From JAEXNA01 sp050486105 (GTDB taxonomy: Bacteria; Vulcanimicrobiota; Xenobia; Xenobiales; JADMJV01), in NCBI GenBank assembly GCA_050486105.1, contig JBJHCR010000149.1, positions 1-15,044 of the forward strand: a DNA stretch of 15,044 bases, written 5' to 3'. The position numbers were made by a program, and so were the translations under genes. Each line of letters begins with the position of its first letter. The first letter of the stretch is position 1. Below the pieces are notes generated by a model. It was given only the letters and a program-made list of their open reading frames with translations, was not told the origin of the DNA and ran no database searches. Below, in pieces: positions 14,094 to 15,044 of this stretch.

Positions 14094-14909
14094 GTGCACA
14101 GTGATGAAGGGGAAAGATCAGAGCGAGGCGAGAGGCCAACGCTAGTCGCCCAAAGTCGTCAGGGGGTGGAGAAAGCCAAGCAGGCTAAGGCTCACCTGCG
14201 AGCGGGGGATTGGGCCTCAGCCCTTGCCATCTATCAAACCCTGGTGGTGGCTTTCCCTGAGGACCGAGACCTTCGAAGACACCTCATTCTCAACGCCTTC
14301 AAGTTCCAAGACTATCAGGAGGTCGTGCAGCAAGGCTTGGATTTCGCCGACCTCTTGTTCGCCCACGGAGAGGTCAGTGCTGCCTTGGACAGATACTCCG
14401 AAATCTTACGCCTGCCGGAGTTGGTTGCGGGTGAGAAAGGCCCGGAAGCGGGAAGAGCAGTCGAAGAACTCGTTGAGACCGTTAAAGCGGACATCTATTT
14501 CGTATACGGCGACCACTACCTTGGCCAAGAGCAACCAGACCTGGCCTTGCAGTACTTTGAAGCTAGCGAAAAACTCCAAAGCGGACGCTGGGAGAACAGC
14601 TGGGGACGTGGACAGGCGCTGTTACTCAAGGGAGACCGAGAGAATGCCCGGCTGTGCCTGGAAGAGAGTATAAGGGTCGCCCCAGACGAAGCAGCATCCT
14701 CATACGAGCTTCTCGGCGAACTTTTTTTGGAGGATGGCATAGAACCGACTCAAGTTCGACCGTACTTCGCTCGATCTGCTGAGATCTTTGCCCAGTTCGA
14801 GTGTTTTGAGGACGCACTGAGGGTCGTCTTTCGGTGGCTCCAAGTTGACACCCAAGATCGCGAGATGGCCGATCAAGCTAAAGAGTTGACCAAAAAGCTC
14901 TACTCCTGA
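14094..14909 (+). CDS. TPR-repeat protein of unknown specific role
   Basis: The 271-residue product is helical. TPR-like helix pairs are visible at about 27-60 (AKAHLRAGDWASALAIYQTL), 130-165 (YFVYGDHYLGQEQPDLALQY) and 165-200 (GRGQALLLKGDRENARLCLE), with weaker ones near 85-105 and 225-260. TPRs usually mediate protein-protein contacts. No signal peptide, membrane helix or enzyme domain is seen. The GTG start at 14094 has no clear ribosome binding site; TAATAT at 14079-14084 would place a transcription start almost on the GTG. A GTG at 14166 is a later alternative. It follows pepA by 47 nt and may be co-transcribed with it. Confidence 0.8.
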   Translation: MHSDEGERSERGERPTLVAQSRQGVEKAKQAKAHLRAGDWASALAIYQTLVVAFPEDRDLRRHLILNAFKFQDYQEVVQQGLDFADLLFAHGEVSAALDRYSEILRLPELVAGEKGPEAGRAVEELVETVKADIYFVYGDHYLGQEQPDLALQYFEASEKLQSGRWENSWGRGQALLLKGDRENARLCLEESIRVAPDEAASSYELLGELFLEDGIEPTQVRPYFARSAEIFAQFECFEDALRVVFRWLQVDTQDREMADQAKELTKKLYS

Positions 14910-14925
14910 CCGGGGAGCTTTTGGC
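14891..14925 (+). terminator. Probable weak intrinsic terminator after the TPR gene
   Basis: AAAAGCTC (14894-14901) pairs with GAGCTTTT (14916-14923), with flanking CC/GG able to extend it past one mismatch. The hairpin spans the TGA stop at 14907-14909 and its 3' arm ends in only four Ts followed by GG, so termination may be inefficient. Confidence 0.4.
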
Positions 14926-14986
14926 AACATGAGAACCACGGCAGTCAGTCGACAGGTTCGCAGTCGAGACCGCTGAAGCTAAGAGC

Positions 14987-15044
14987 ATGGAAGCGCAAAG
15001 CGATCTCCGGGTAGAACTCTCCGCCACTTTAGTCAGTGTGTACT
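14987..15044 (+). CDS. Possible start of a gene running off the window
   Basis: ATG at 14987 opens a frame of 19 codons (MEAQSDLRVELSATLVSVY) still open at the right edge. The ribosome binding site is weak (TAAGAG just upstream). With so little sequence nothing can be said about function, and a chance frame is possible. Confidence 0.3.
   Translation, partial: MEAQSDLRVELSATLVSVY

Noticed and set aside
14930..15030. tRNA-like features near the right edge (GGTTCG, terminal CCA-like run)
   Set aside because: The TCGAC/GTCGA stem has a 9-nt loop, and no acceptor stem, D arm or anticodon arm could be fitted around it.

Overview
The window reads as a chromosomal segment from a free-living bacterium, coding-dense and moderately GC-rich by eye. 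No insertion sequence, phage gene, CRISPR array, rRNA or tRNA was recognised. The phylum cannot be fixed from the sequence. The order rplI - Lon-C-type protease - dnaB, a copper-amine-oxidase-type stalk protein and frequent TTG starts point to a Firmicutes-like or deep Terrabacteria lineage (for example Armatimonadota or Eremiobacterota). That placement is inference.

Region 1 (1-4664): the 3' part of one very large gene. Its product has four diverged helical repeats with a pitch of about 229 residues, a ~200-residue acidic linker placed between repeats 1 and 2, a basic coiled segment, a beta-rich domain and about five C-terminal membrane helices. No known family was recognised as a whole. It is the most novel gene here.

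Region 2 (4690-9616): a strong extended -10 promoter, a structured leader RNA and the core genes rpsF - ssb - rplI - lonC-like - dnaB on the + strand. The ribosomal protein S18 gene rpsR, usually between ssb and rplI, is absent. The 210-nt gap between rpsF and ssb carries three consecutive hairpins. The genes rplI, lonC and dnaB are tightly packed or overlapping, so they are probably co-translated.

Region 3 (9617-10990): a perfect 20-nt palindrome, a possible 9-codon minicistron and an exported protein with a copper amine oxidase N-terminal-like domain. The region ends in a strong bidirectional terminator shared with the convergent minus-strand genes.

Region 4 (10991-12168): a minus-strand pair, a DEDDh 3'-5' exonuclease overlapping by ATGA a small exported protein of unknown function. 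Upstream is a short divergent intergenic region with overlapping dyads.

Region 5 (12169-15044): an M17 leucyl aminopeptidase with all seven metal and catalytic residues conserved but an unusual ~125-residue Glu/Pro-rich linker between its two domains, then a TPR protein, a terminator-like hairpin and possibly the first codons of another gene at the window edge.

The conserved genes serve translation (S6, L9), replication (SSB, DnaB) and protein turnover (Lon, PepA). No complete new multi-gene system is evident. The best leads are the repeat protein and the regulation of the rpsF operon that lacks rpsR.
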